From positions 1,736,001 to 1,800,000 of the forward strand of contig CAVYZL010000006.1 of NCBI GenBank assembly GCA_963773055.1: a stretch of 64,000 nt of DNA. Direction: 5' to 3'. This stretch comes from PALSA-612 sp963773055. GTDB taxonomy: Bacteria; Actinomycetota; Thermoleophilia; Gaiellales; Gaiellaceae. How positions within the stretch are numbered: position 1 is the stretch's first letter; each line of letters begins with the position of its first letter. The notes beneath the pieces are model-generated. The model saw only the letters and a list, made by a program, of their open reading frames with translations, was not told the origin of the DNA and ran no database searches. A program made the translations under genes and the position numbers. This document shows, in pieces, positions 1 through 9,965 of the stretch.

Positions 1-2296
1 GCGTCGCAGTGCGGCTTCTGCTCGCCGGGCATCGTCATGAAGGCGGAGGCACTGCTCCGCCGCAACCCCGCGCCCTCCCGCGACGAGGTCTCGCACGCAC
101 TGCTCGGCAACACGTGCCGCTGCACGGGCTACGTGAAGATCGTCGACGCAGTCGAGCTCGCAGCCGGCGCCCGGCGCGGAGAGCCGCTGCCCGAGGTCGA
201 ACGCTCGGGGCGCGTCGGCTCGCGCACCGCCCGCTACAGGAGCCCGGCGCTCGCGCTCGGCGACGAGCCGTTCGTCGACGACATCGTCGTACCGGGGATG
301 CTCCACGGGGCGCTGCGCTTCAGCGACCACCCTTACGCGGTCGTGCGCCACATAGATGTCTCGAAAGCGCTGGCGCATCCCGGCGTCGTCGCCGTCGCCA
401 CCGCCGTCGACGTACCGGGCGAGCGAACGCAGGGCGTGCTCACCAAGGACTGGCGCCAGCTCGTTGCCGCCGGCGAGACGACCGCGTACGTCGGCGACGT
501 GCTCGCCGCCGTCGCCGCTGAGACGCGTACCGCAGCCCGCGAGGCCGCTGCGCTCGTCGAGGTCGAGTACGAGGTTCTCGAGCCCGTCACGAGCCCGTTC
601 GAGTACCGGGCTCGCGTCCTCTCGTCCTCCGCCGTGAAGCGAGGGGACGTCGAGGAGGCGCTGGCGAGAGCAGCCCACGTCGTCACGGAGACGTTCAGCA
701 CCCAGGCGATCGAGCATGCCTTCCTCGAGCCGGAGTCCGCGCTCGCCGTGCCGCAGGACGACGGCCGCCTCCACGTCTACTCACAGGGGCAGGGCGTTTG
801 GGGGGACCGGCAGCAGATCGCCGGCTTCCTCGGAGCCCCAGTGGAAAGCGTGCGCGTCACCCAGGTGGCCACCGGCGGCGCGTTCGGCGGCAAGGAGGAC
901 ATGAACGTCCAGTGCCACGCCGCGCTGCTCGCCCGCATGACGGGCAGGCCCGTGCGCGTGACGTTGACGCGCAAGGAGAGCATCCGCTTCCACCCCAAGC
1001 GGCATCCGATGTGGCTCGACTACACAGCAGGATGCGACGAGGAGGGTCGCCTTCTGGCCGTCCGCGCGCGCATCGTCGGCGACACCGGCGCCTACGCGAG
1101 CGTCGGGGACAAGGTGCTCGAACGCGCGGCCGGACACGCGTGCGGCGCATACCGCGTGCCGAACGTCGACGTGGAGGCGAAGGCCGTCTACACGAACAAC
1201 CCGCCGTCCGGCGCCATGCGCGGCTTCGGCGTCAACCAGTCGAACTTCGCGATCGAGGGCATGCTCGACCGGCTCGCCGAGCGCGTCGGCATCGACGGCT
1301 GGGAGATCCGCTGGCGCAACGCCCTCGAGGTCGGCGACCGCTTTGGCACGGGGCAGAAGCTCGGACCGGGTGTCGGATTGAAGAAGACGTTGCTCGCCGT
1401 GCGAGACGCCTACCGCGAGGCTCCGTACGCCGGTATCGCCTGCGCCGCGAAGAACACCGGCATCGGCAACGGCGTCGTCGAGTACGGCGCGCGTCGTGCT
1501 CCGCCCGGAGCCGGACGGCTCGGTGACGCTCCACCACTCCTGGACCGAGATGGGTCAGGGCGTGCACACGGTGCTCCAGCAGATCACATGCGAGGAGCTC
1601 GACCTGCCGCCGGATCGCGTGCAGGTCGTCGTCGACACCGAGCGCGAGCTCGACACGGGCATCACCACCGCCTCCCGCGCGACCGTGCTCGGCGGCCGCG
1701 CCGTGATCGAGGCCGCGGGCGCGCTGAACGCTGCGCGGGGCGGCGGGCCGCTGGAGGAGCTCGCCGGACAGGAGTTCCCAGGCGAGTTCACGGTCGACTG
1801 GACGACGGCGATCGGCCCGGACGTCGACGAACCAGTCACCCACCTCGCATACGCCTGGGGAACGCAGGTCGTGATCCTCGACGACGAGGGACGGCTCGCG
1901 AAGGTCGTCGCTGCCCACGACGTAGGCAGGGCGATCAACCCCCTGCTTGTCGAGGGTCAGATCGAGGGCGGCGTGCACATGGGCCTCGGCCAGGCGCTCT
2001 CGGAGGAGTTCGTGGTCGAGGGCGGTGTGCCCGTGACGGAGACGCTCAAGTCGCTGCACATGATCCCGTCGACGGGGATGCCGGAGGTGGACTGCATCCT
2101 CGTCGAGGAGCCTCAACCCGAGGGGCCGTACGGCGCGAAAGGCGTCGGCGAAGCCTCGCTCGTCCCGACCGCCGGGGCCTGTGCCGGTGCCTTGTACGCG
2201 TTCGACGGCATCCGCCGGACACGCCTGCCGATGAAGGACTCGCCCGCTGCCCGCGCCGCTGTGCCGCATCTCGTCCGGGCGGGCGGCGAGAGATGA
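1..2296 (+). CDS. Fused [2Fe-2S]/molybdenum hydroxylase (XdhD-like), 5'-truncated, one frameshift
   Basis: Xanthine dehydrogenase-family enzyme that would hydroxylate a purine or related heterocycle. The reading frame is open from base 1, so the start lies upstream. It opens with the second half of a [2Fe-2S] domain (CGFCSPG, then CRCTGY near residue 40) and runs without a stop into the Mo-binding subunit (GGAFGGKED, NNPPSGAMRGFG, then YGAKGVGE with the catalytic-type Glu). Fusion of FeS and Mo parts without an FAD domain is the layout of E. coli XdhD. The frame shifts by one extra base near 1486-1492, in a CG-rich run; downstream residues continue from about 1496 to a TGA at 2294-2296 that overlaps the next start (ATGA). 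Family certain; substrate inferred from neighbours. Confidence 0.88.
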
Positions 2297-3543
2297 TCGT
2301 CACCTCGCTCGACCCGGTGCGGCTCGCTGACGCCGACCTGTTCGTCGCGAACGGACGCATCGCGGCGCCGGGTGAGGGAGAGCGCGTCGACACGGACGAC
2401 GCGCTCGTCATCCCCGGGAACGTCAACGCGCACACGCACCTCTACTCCGCTCTCGCGCGCGGCATGCCTTCGACGCTCGAGGCGCCGACGACGTTCCTCG
2501 AGATCCTCCAGCGCGTCTGGTGGCGGCTCGACCGTGCGCTCGACGAGGAGTCCATCCGCGTCTCGGCGCTCGTTGCCGGCACGGAGGCGCTCCTCGCCGG
2601 CACGACCACGGTGGTCGACCACCACTCGTCGCCGAACGCGATCGACGGATCGCTGGACGTGATCGAAGAGGCGCTCGCGTCACTCGGCATCCGCTCCGTC
2701 CTCTGCTATGAGGTCTCGGATCGCGACGGTGCCGACCGTGCCCGTCGAGGCATCGAGGAAAACCGGCGCTTTCTCGCGCGCGAGCTCCCGTTGTGCCGCG
2801 CCCTGTCCGGGGCGCACGCCTGCTTCACCCTCTCGCACGAGACGCTCGCGGCCTGCGCAGAGTTAGGCCCGCTCCACATCCACGCCGCGGAGGATCGCGT
2901 CGATCACCGCCCCGTCGCGCGCCTTGCAGAAGCGCAGGCGCTCGACGCCGGCACGCTGCTTGCACACTGCATCCACCTCGACGTCGACGAGCTCGAGCTC
3001 GTGCAGGAGACGAGTGCGACCGTCGCGCACAACGCCCGCTCGAACATGCACAACGGCGTCGGGCATGCAAACGTGCGCGCACTCGGAGCGCACGTCGCGC
3101 TCGGCACGGACGGCATCGGCGCGGACCTGTTCGAGGAGGCCCGCGCGGCGTATTTCCGGCTGCGCGAGGACGACGTCGAGGCGACGCTCGCTTGGCCGCT
3201 CGAGCGCGTCGCCGAGGGCGCGCGCTTCGTCGGCCGCATGTTCGGCGAGCCGCTGCTCGGCACGCTCGAGCCCGGCGCCCCGGCCGATCTCGTCGTCCTC
3301 GACTACGCAGCGCCAGGGCCGCTCGACGAGTCGAACCTTGCCGGGCACTGGCTCTTCGGGATCGGATCCCGCAACGTGCGCCACGTCATGGTCGCGGGCG
3401 ACTGGGTCGTTTGGGATCGGGGGCTCGTGCACGTCGATCAGGAGCAGGTGGGAGCAGAGGCATGGATCGAGGCCGAGCGCCTCGGGCGACGCCTCGCCGG
3501 AATCCCGCCCCATGCGTTCGCGCCCGAGATGGTTCGCTCATGA
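2293..3543 (+). CDS. SsnA-like metal-dependent aminohydrolase
   Basis: A 416-residue amidohydrolase-superfamily protein. The metal site is visible as NAHTHLYS near residue 50, HIHAAED and HCIHLD in the middle, and GTDGIGAD near residue 275. The family deaminates or hydrolyses ring C-N bonds of purines, pyrimidines and triazines. The NAHTHLYSALARGM region and the adjacent XdhD-like and carbamoyltransferase genes recall SsnA of the E. coli ygeW-ssnA-xdhD purine cluster. The ATG overlaps the upstream stop as ATGA, and its own stop overlaps the next ATG, so the genes are translationally coupled. Exact substrate unknown; chlorohydrolase or guanine deaminase relatives are alternatives. Confidence 0.85.
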   Translation: MIVTSLDPVRLADADLFVANGRIAAPGEGERVDTDDALVIPGNVNAHTHLYSALARGMPSTLEAPTTFLEILQRVWWRLDRALDEESIRVSALVAGTEALLAGTTTVVDHHSSPNAIDGSLDVIEEALASLGIRSVLCYEVSDRDGADRARRGIEENRRFLARELPLCRALSGAHACFTLSHETLAACAELGPLHIHAAEDRVDHRPVARLAEAQALDAGTLLAHCIHLDVDELELVQETSATVAHNARSNMHNGVGHANVRALGAHVALGTDGIGADLFEEARAAYFRLREDDVEATLAWPLERVAEGARFVGRMFGEPLLGTLEPGAPADLVVLDYAAPGPLDESNLAGHWLFGIGSRNVRHVMVAGDWVVWDRGLVHVDQEQVGAEAWIEAERLGRRLAGIPPHAFAPEMVRS

Positions 3544-4541
3544 CACAGGTCGGCCTCTATCTCCAGGACAAGCACCCGATCCGTGACGGCATGCGCTACG
3601 CGCAGCTCGCCGAGCAGCGGGGCTTCGAGTCCGTCTGGCAGGCGGAAAGCCGGCTCGTGCGCGAGGCGACCGTGCCCATGGCGGCCTACGCCGCCGTGAC
3701 GGACCGGATCGCCGTCGGTGCGGGCGTCGTCAACACGTGGACGCGCAACGTCGGCCTGCTCGCGGCGACGTTCTCGACCCTTGACGACCTCGCCCCCGGC
3801 CGCATCCGGCTCGGGTTGGGCGCCTGGTGGGAGCCACTCGCCACGAAGGTCGGCATCGATCGGCACCACCCGCTTCGAGCGATGCGGGAGACGGTCGAGG
3901 CGACGCGGCGGCTGCTGGCGATGGAGCGCGTCACGTACGACGGCGAGTTCGTCCACCTCGACGACGTCGAGATCGACATCGTCCACGGCGACCGTTCACC
4001 GAAGCACGTCCCGATCTACGTCGGCGCCACGGGCATGAAGATGATGGAGCTCGCCGGGGAGATCGGCGACGGCGTCCTCCTCAACTACCTCGTCGCGCCC
4101 GGCTACAACCGGCAGGCGATGGAGGCGCTCGCAACCGGCGCTGCGCGCTCCGGCCGCTCGCTCGACGACCTCGACCGCCCGCAGCTCGTCGTCTGCTCGC
4201 TCGACGAAGACCGCTCGCGCGCGCTCGACCGCGCCCGCGAGCTCGTCACGCAGTACCTCGGCCAGCAGCCGCACATCATGAAGGCGAGCGGCGTCGACCC
4301 GGCCCTCCTCGAGGAGATCGGGTGCGTGCTCACCTGGCCGGCGTCCGCCGAGGAGATCGAGCGGGCGAAGGCTCTCGTCCCCGACGACGTCGTGCAGCTG
4401 ATCACTGCATCCGGAACGGCCGACGAGTGCCGTGCCAAGGTGCGTGACTACGTGGACGCCGGCTGCACGTGCCCTGTCCTCTACCCGCTCGGCGACGACG
4501 TGGAGGCGATGATCGATGCCTTCGCAGAAGGGAGGTTCTGA
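3540..4541 (+). CDS. LLM-class flavin-dependent oxidoreductase
   Basis: A 333-residue protein of the luciferase-like monooxygenase/F420- or FMN-dependent reductase superfamily. Visible family features are the N-terminal TIM-barrel start, the segment DLAPGRIRLGLGAWW near residue 90, and PIYVGATGMKMMELAGEIGDG near residues 160-180, the usual flavin or F420 pocket region. It starts with ATG overlapping the aminohydrolase stop and lies three bases before the carbamoyltransferase, so it belongs to the same operon. Such enzymes are not a standard part of urate breakdown. Its role here (ring-opening oxidation or reduction of a purine-derived intermediate) is inference. The cofactor cannot be fixed by eye. 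Confidence 0.85.
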   Translation: MTQVGLYLQDKHPIRDGMRYAQLAEQRGFESVWQAESRLVREATVPMAAYAAVTDRIAVGAGVVNTWTRNVGLLAATFSTLDDLAPGRIRLGLGAWWEPLATKVGIDRHHPLRAMRETVEATRRLLAMERVTYDGEFVHLDDVEIDIVHGDRSPKHVPIYVGATGMKMMELAGEIGDGVLLNYLVAPGYNRQAMEALATGAARSGRSLDDLDRPQLVVCSLDEDRSRALDRARELVTQYLGQQPHIMKASGVDPALLEEIGCVLTWPASAEEIERAKALVPDDVVQLITASGTADECRAKVRDYVDAGCTCPVLYPLGDDVEAMIDAFAEGRF

Positions 4542-4543
4542 CG

Positions 4544-5560
4544 ATGACAACGCAGACGAAGGTCGACCGGAGGACGCTCACCGGTCGCGACTACATCGAG
4601 ACGCTCGACTGGACGACGGCTGAGATCGACGAGGCGATCGCCGTTTCGCGCGAGCTCAAGGCGGCCTACAAGGAGCGTCGGCCGCACAAGCTGCTTCCCG
4701 ACCGCACGCTCTTCATGCTCTTCCTCGACAAGTCGACGAGGACGCGCAACGCCTTCGAGGCGGGCATGACGCAGCTGGGCGGGCACGCGATCTTCCTCGA
4801 CGCCGAGAAGACGCAGGTCGCGCACGGCGAGAGCCCGAAGGACATGGGGATCATCCTCTCGCGCTACGGGGACGGGCTCGCTATCCGCCACGACCTCGTC
4901 CCGTACGAGGGCAACGCGTGGATGCGGGAGATCGCGAAGTGGGCTGAGATCCCGATCATCAACCTGCAGTGCGACGTCGACCATCCGACGCAGACGCTCG
5001 CCGACCTGCAGACGCTGCGCGAGCACCGCGGCGAGGACCTGCGCGGGCTGCGCGTCGCGGTCACGTGGGCCTTCGCTCCGTCGTATGCGAAGCCGTTGTC
5101 GGTGCCACAGGGACTGGCGATGCTGCTGCCGCGGTTCGGCATGGACGTCGTCGTCGCACACCCGCCCGGTTGGGAGCTGATGCCCGAAGTCGTGGAGCGC
5201 GCGGAAGCCGCAGCGCACGAAGGCGGCGGCTCTGTCACGTACTGCAGCGACATGGACGAGGCCTTCGAGAACGCGGATGTCGTCTACCCGAAGTCATGGG
5301 GCCGCATCGACGCGTTCGCGGACGAGACGAAGGCGCTGGCCGAGTCGGCCGCCTACCGTGACTGGATCTGCGACGCACGCCGCATGGCGCTCGCGAAGCC
5401 CGGCGCGCTCTACATGCACTGCCTGCCGGCGGATCGCGGCACGGAGGTGACGGACGAGGTCATCGACGGCCCGCAGTCCGTCGTCTACGACGAGGCGGAG
5501 AACCGGATGCACACCGGCAAGGCGCTGTGCGCCCTGACGATGGGAGGCTACGAGGACTAG
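4544..5560 (+). CDS. YgeW-like carbamoyltransferase of the OTCase/ATCase family
   Basis: A 338-residue carbamoyltransferase. The carbamoyl-phosphate motif STRTR lies near residue 65, HPTQ near 150, and HCLPADRG near 290. The stretch NLQCDVDHPTQTLADL closely resembles YgeW, the knotted carbamoyltransferase of purine and ureide clusters. Running backwards, such an enzyme can phosphorolyse a carbamoylated product (oxamate- or diaminopropionate-type) to carbamoyl phosphate, allowing ATP recovery. A GGAGGT Shine-Dalgarno at 4531-4536 sits seven bases before the ATG. It is last in its operon and converges with adenine deaminase only four bases away. An anabolic ornithine carbamoyltransferase is less likely, since no arginine genes are nearby. 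Confidence 0.85.
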   Translation: MTTQTKVDRRTLTGRDYIETLDWTTAEIDEAIAVSRELKAAYKERRPHKLLPDRTLFMLFLDKSTRTRNAFEAGMTQLGGHAIFLDAEKTQVAHGESPKDMGIILSRYGDGLAIRHDLVPYEGNAWMREIAKWAEIPIINLQCDVDHPTQTLADLQTLREHRGEDLRGLRVAVTWAFAPSYAKPLSVPQGLAMLLPRFGMDVVVAHPPGWELMPEVVERAEAAAHEGGGSVTYCSDMDEAFENADVVYPKSWGRIDAFADETKALAESAAYRDWICDARRMALAKPGALYMHCLPADRGTEVTDEVIDGPQSVVYDEAENRMHTGKALCALTMGGYED

Positions 5561-5564
5561 CGCG

Positions 5565-7259
5565 TCACGTTGCCGCGAGCGTCACGATCTCGAAACGATC
5601 CACGTCGATCAGGCCGAGGTCGGTGATCTTCAGCTTCGGGATCACGGACAGCGCGAGGAACGACAGCGTCAGGAACGGCGTGGCAACGGTGCAGCCGAGG
5701 TTCGCCGCCGCCTCGTTGCAGGCTCGGCTCGCATCTACCACCTCAGCGAGCGGAGCATCTGAGAGCAGGCCGGCGACGGGCAGCGGCAGCTCGGCCCTCA
5801 CACCCTTCGACTCGACCGCGACGATGCCCCCGCCGATCTCCGCCAGCCGCTGAACCGCGCGCACCATGTCGCCGTCGTCAACGCCGACGACGACGATGTT
5901 GTGGGCGTCGTGAGCGACCGTCGAACCGAGCGCGCCACTCTTCAGCCCGAAGCCGCGCACGAGGCCGAGCCCGACTCGCCCCGTGCCGAGATGACGCTCG
6001 ATGACGGCGATCTTGGCGAGGTCACGCGCCGGGTCTGCGACGACCTCGCCGTCGGTCATGGTCGGCTCCTCGATCAGCGCGTCGGTCACGACCTGATCGG
6101 GCACGAGCCCGATCACACGCGCAGAGCCGCCGGACCAGGGAATCCGGAAATCGCCCGCCGAGATCGGCTGCACGCGCACGGTGTGCTTCACCCACTCGGG
6201 CACGATCGCCTCGGGGATCTCCTCCACCACCGTTCCCGCCTTGAGCACGATGTCCGGCTGGAACGACTCGAGGTCGGGCAGGACGAGGAGATCGGCCTGG
6301 TAGCCGGGCGCGATCGCGCCGAGGTGATCGAGCCCGTGCCAGGTCGCCGGGTTGTGCGACGCGAGCATGAGGGCGTCCTCCGGCGCGATTCCCATGGCGA
6401 CGGCCTTTCGCACCATCTGGTTGATGTGCCCCTGGTCGGCGATGTCCTCGGGGTCGCGGTCGTCCGTACAGAACGCCATCCGCGCCGTGCCGAACTCGGA
6501 GACGAGCGGCAGGAGCGCCTCGAGGTTCCGCGCCATCGACGCCTCGCGGATCAGCAGCCAGATTCCTGCCCGCAGCCGTTCCCGCCCCTCCTCGATCGTA
6601 AGCGCCTCGTGATCCGAGCGGATGCCCGCCGCGGCATAGGCGTTGAGCGCGTGGCCCATGACTCCCGGCGCGTGCCCGTCCGCGTGCTCGGCGCCCTCGA
6701 GCGCGAGCTTCGCGAGCTCGGCCGGATCGGCGGCGATCACGCCCGGGAAGTTCATCATCTCCGCGAGTCCGATCACCCGGCGCCGGCGGAGCAGGCCCTG
6801 GAGGTCGCCCGGCGTCAGCGGCCGCCGCGGCGACTCGAACCGGGAGGCCGGCACGCACGACGAGGCCATGAAGTACACGTCGAGGGGCAGATCGTCGCAG
6901 ACGTCGAGCAGCCAGTGGATGCCGTCCGTGCCGAGGACGTTGGCGATCTCGTGCGGGTCGGCGACGACCGCCGTCGTGCCCATGGGAAGCACGAGGCGGG
7001 CGAACTCGTCGACGAGCAGCTTCGTCGACTCGAGGTGCATGTGCGCATCGATGAAGCCGGGGACGACGTACCGGCCCGAGACGTCGAGCGTCTCTTGTCC
7101 CTCGTACTCGCCGAGACCTGCCACGAAGCCGTCGCAGATGGCGATGCCCGCGTCGAGCCACTCGCGCGTGAACACGGAGAAGACGCGCCCGCCGCGAACG
7201 ACGAGATCGGCCGGCTCGTCTCCACGCGCAACAGCGATGCGGCGTGCGAGGTCGGTCAC
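5565..7259 (-). CDS. ade: Adenine deaminase
   Basis: Converts adenine to hypoxanthine and ammonia. The 564-residue protein has the length and layout of bacterial Ade: an amidohydrolase barrel beginning GFIDAHMHLES, a MGTTAVVADPHEIANVLG stretch, CTDDRDPEDI and the family's C-terminal domain ending near VIPKLKITDLGL. The GTG start at 7257-7259 overlaps the TGA of the molybdenum subunit gene (GTGA), so it is the last gene of the transporter-xanthine dehydrogenase operon and supplies hypoxanthine to it. The frame is also open upstream into that subunit, but only because of a frameshift there; the two are separate proteins. Confidence 0.95.
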   Translation of the reverse strand: MTDLARRIAVARGDEPADLVVRGGRVFSVFTREWLDAGIAICDGFVAGLGEYEGQETLDVSGRYVVPGFIDAHMHLESTKLLVDEFARLVLPMGTTAVVADPHEIANVLGTDGIHWLLDVCDDLPLDVYFMASSCVPASRFESPRRPLTPGDLQGLLRRRRVIGLAEMMNFPGVIAADPAELAKLALEGAEHADGHAPGVMGHALNAYAAAGIRSDHEALTIEEGRERLRAGIWLLIREASMARNLEALLPLVSEFGTARMAFCTDDRDPEDIADQGHINQMVRKAVAMGIAPEDALMLASHNPATWHGLDHLGAIAPGYQADLLVLPDLESFQPDIVLKAGTVVEEIPEAIVPEWVKHTVRVQPISAGDFRIPWSGGSARVIGLVPDQVVTDALIEEPTMTDGEVVADPARDLAKIAVIERHLGTGRVGLGLVRGFGLKSGALGSTVAHDAHNIVVVGVDDGDMVRAVQRLAEIGGGIVAVESKGVRAELPLPVAGLLSDAPLAEVVDASRACNEAAANLGCTVATPFLTLSFLALSVIPKLKITDLGLIDVDRFEIVTLAAT

Positions 7260-9513
7260 AGGCCGACGATGTCGTCCGGCCGGACGGGAACGCGAGGCAG
7301 CTCGAGGCCGGTCGCGTCGCGGAGGGCCGCTGCAACCGCCGCCGTCGACACGACCGTCGGCGGCTCCCCGACACCCTTGACCCCGTAGGGGCTCGCCGGC
7401 TCGGGCTCCTCGACGAGCACGGCCTCGATCGGCGGCACGTCGAGCGCCGTCGGCAGGAGATAGTCGGTGAAGCTCGCGTTCCTGATCACGCCCTCTGTCG
7501 GTCTGAAGCTCCTCCATCAGCGCGAGGCCGATCCCCTGAGCGGTCCCGCCCTCGATCTGGCCGTGCACGGCGAGCGGGTTCATCGCCTTGCCGACGTCCT
7601 GGGCGGTGCCGATCCAGACGAGCCGCGTCAGTCCGAGCTCGACGTCGACCTCGGTCACGACCTTCATCGCCGCGCAGGCGAAGGCGACGTGCGCCCGCTC
7701 TCCGAGCACCTGCCCCGTCTCGGGATCGAGGGGAAAGGTCGGAATATGCCGGTACACGCGCTCGAGCTCGACGTCGCGTCCCGTCCGCGCGCGCTCCTCG
7801 AGCGCGTCGCGGCAGGCAAGGCGCACGGCGCCGGCCGCCATCCACGTCATCCGTGATGCAGAGGTCGAGCCCGCCGACTCGACACCCGACGTCGCCGGCA
7901 GGCTGACCTCGACGTCGTCGATACCGAGCTCCGTGCGCGCAACGAGCGCGATGACGTCGGTCACGCCCTGCCCGACCTCGGCCGCGGCACACCGCACCTC
8001 GGCCGCGAGCACGCCCGGCACCCGTTCGAAGAGGCGCACGCGGGCGGCCGTGTAGTCGTCGAAGCCCTCCGAGAAGCAGATGTTCTTGATACCGACGGCG
8101 AAGCCGACGCCGCGTCGAACGCCTTCGCCCCGAGTCGTGTTGCCGCTGCCCCCTGGCAGGCGAAGAGGATCCCGCGGCAACTCCTCGGCCTCCGGCGGCC
8201 GGAGCTCGGCGCACCGCTTGATGACCTCGGACGACGGGAAGCGAGCCGGTGATCACCTGCCCGGTCGGGAGCGCGTCGCCGGGCTCGAGCGCGTTGAGCA
8301 GCCTCAACTCGATCGGGTCGATGTCGAGCGCCGCGGCCAGCTTGTCCATCTGCGCCTCATAGGCGAAGCACGCCTGGACGGCTCCGAAGCCCCGCATGGC
8401 GCCGCTCGGCGGGTTGTTCGTGTACACGCATGTCCCCTCGATCTGCACGTTGTCCACCCGATAAGGGCCCGCCGCGAAGCACGCGGCGTTCGCAAGGACT
8501 GCGGTCGAGCTCGAGGCGTAGGCGCCACCGTCGAGCAGGATGCGGATGCGCACGCCGACGAGGCGGCCTTCGCGCGTCGCTCGGTGCTCGGCCCAGATCT
8601 TCGCGGGATGCCGATGGACGTGACCCGTGAAGGACTCCTCGCGGCCGTAGGCCATCTTGACGGGCCTGCTCGTGTGGAGCGCGAGCAGCGCGGCGTGGAT
8701 CTGGATCGAGAGATCCTCACGTCCACCGAACGCACCGCCCACACCCGCTAGGTGGAGGCGGACCTGCTCGGGCCGCAGCCCGAGGCACGGGAAGATCTGG
8801 TCGCGGTCGACATGGAGCCACTGCGTCGCGACGTAGATGTCGACCCCGCCTTCGCCGTCGGGCACGGCCAACCCCGACTCCGTGCCGAGGAAGGCCTGAT
8901 CCTGGGCGCCCGTCTCGTAGACGCCCGTCACCGACACGTCGCCTTCCGCGTCCGGGTCGCCGCGGCGGACGACGATCGAACGCACGACGTTCGGCCGGTC
9001 GTCCTCGAGATAACCGTGGGAGGCCGTCGGACGCTCGGGGTGGAGCGGCTCCTGCTCCGTCGCGCGCTCCGCGTCGAAGACCGGATCGAGGAGCGCGTAC
9101 TCCACCTCGACCAGGTCGGCTGCTCGTCGCGCCTCCTCCGCGCTCTCCGCCGCGATGAGCGCTACCGGCTCGCCGAAGTAGCGGACGCGGTCGATCGCGA
9201 GCACCGGCTGGTCGGGAAACTCGAGGCCGTAGGACTTGCGGCCGGACACGTCGTCGTGCGTGAGCACGGCGTGGACACCCGGTGAGGAGAGCGCGGCGGA
9301 GATGTCGATCGCTCGGATCTCGGCATGCGCGTGCGGGCTCCGCACGGTGTGCCCGAACAGCATCCCGGGCTCTTCGAGATCGTTCGAGAAGACGAACTCC
9401 CCACGGACCTTGGGGACGGCGTCCGAGCGACCGATGCTCTCGCCGATGCGCCCCAGCTCGAGCTCCGTGGCCGGGTCTGCGGTTTGCGGCACTTCCGAGA
9501 CAGCGCGCTTCAC
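7256..9513 (-). CDS. xdhA: Xanthine dehydrogenase molybdenum-binding subunit, two frameshifts
   Basis: Large catalytic subunit that hydroxylates hypoxanthine and xanthine to urate. Residues GGAFGGRED, NNPPSGAMRGFG and, near the C-terminus, YGVKGVGE mark the molybdopterin site. The GTG start at 9513 overlaps the FeS-subunit stop. Two one-base insertions break the frame, both in G runs of the coding strand (C or G runs on the + strand at 8236-8238 and 7491-7493). Removing them restores a continuous protein of about 751 residues ending at 7256. All motifs are intact, so a sequencing or assembly error is likelier than a pseudogene. It is a different lineage from the fused enzyme at 1-2296. Confidence 0.9.
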
Positions 9514-9965
9514 AGGCGCTCCGACGCGACCTTCACGGCCTCGATGATCCGCTGATAGCCGGTACAGCGGCAGATGTTCCCGGACAGCGCCTCGCGGATC
9601 TCGTCATCGGACGGGGCCGGGTTGTGCGCCAAGAGATCCGCCGCAGCGACGACGAAGCCGGGCGTGCAGAACCCGCACTGCACGGCGCCGGCGTCGACGA
9701 AAGCCTGTTGCACCGGATGCAGGGCGTCCGACGCGAGGCCCTCCACCGTCACTACGTCCTTCCCCTCGGCCTGGACCGCAAGGACGAGGCACGAACAGAC
9801 GAGCTTTCCGTCCAGCAGCACCGAGCACGAGCCGCATTCGCCCTGCTCGCACGCGTTCTTCGAACCGGGAAGCCCGAGCCGCTCGCGGAGAGTGAAGAGC
9901 AAGCTCTCGCCAGGCCAGACGTCGCTCTCGCGCAATGCACCGTTGACCCGCACCGAGACCCTCAT
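9510..9965 (-). CDS. xdhC: Xanthine dehydrogenase [2Fe-2S] subunit
   Basis: A 151-residue electron-transfer subunit with both cluster-binding regions: a plant-type ferredoxin site (CEQGECGSC, then C about 20 residues on) and the second cluster (CGFCTPG and CRCTGY). It passes electrons from the molybdenum subunit to the FAD subunit. The ATG at 9963-9965 overlaps the FAD-subunit stop (ATGA) and its stop overlaps the Mo-subunit GTG, so all three are translationally coupled. The length is normal for separate FeS subunits. Subunit lettering differs between organisms. Confidence 0.95.
   Translation of the reverse strand: MRVSVRVNGALRESDVWPGESLLFTLRERLGLPGSKNACEQGECGSCSVLLDGKLVCSCLVLAVQAEGKDVVTVEGLASDALHPVQQAFVDAGAVQCGFCTPGFVVAAADLLAHNPAPSDDEIREALSGNICRCTGYQRIIEAVKVASERL

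Noticed and set aside
37..3543. A 1168-residue hydroxylase-aminohydrolase fusion
   Set aside because: The middle third of the frame is nonsense; the hydroxylase continues in another frame from about 1496 and stops at 2296, overlapping the aminohydrolase ATG.
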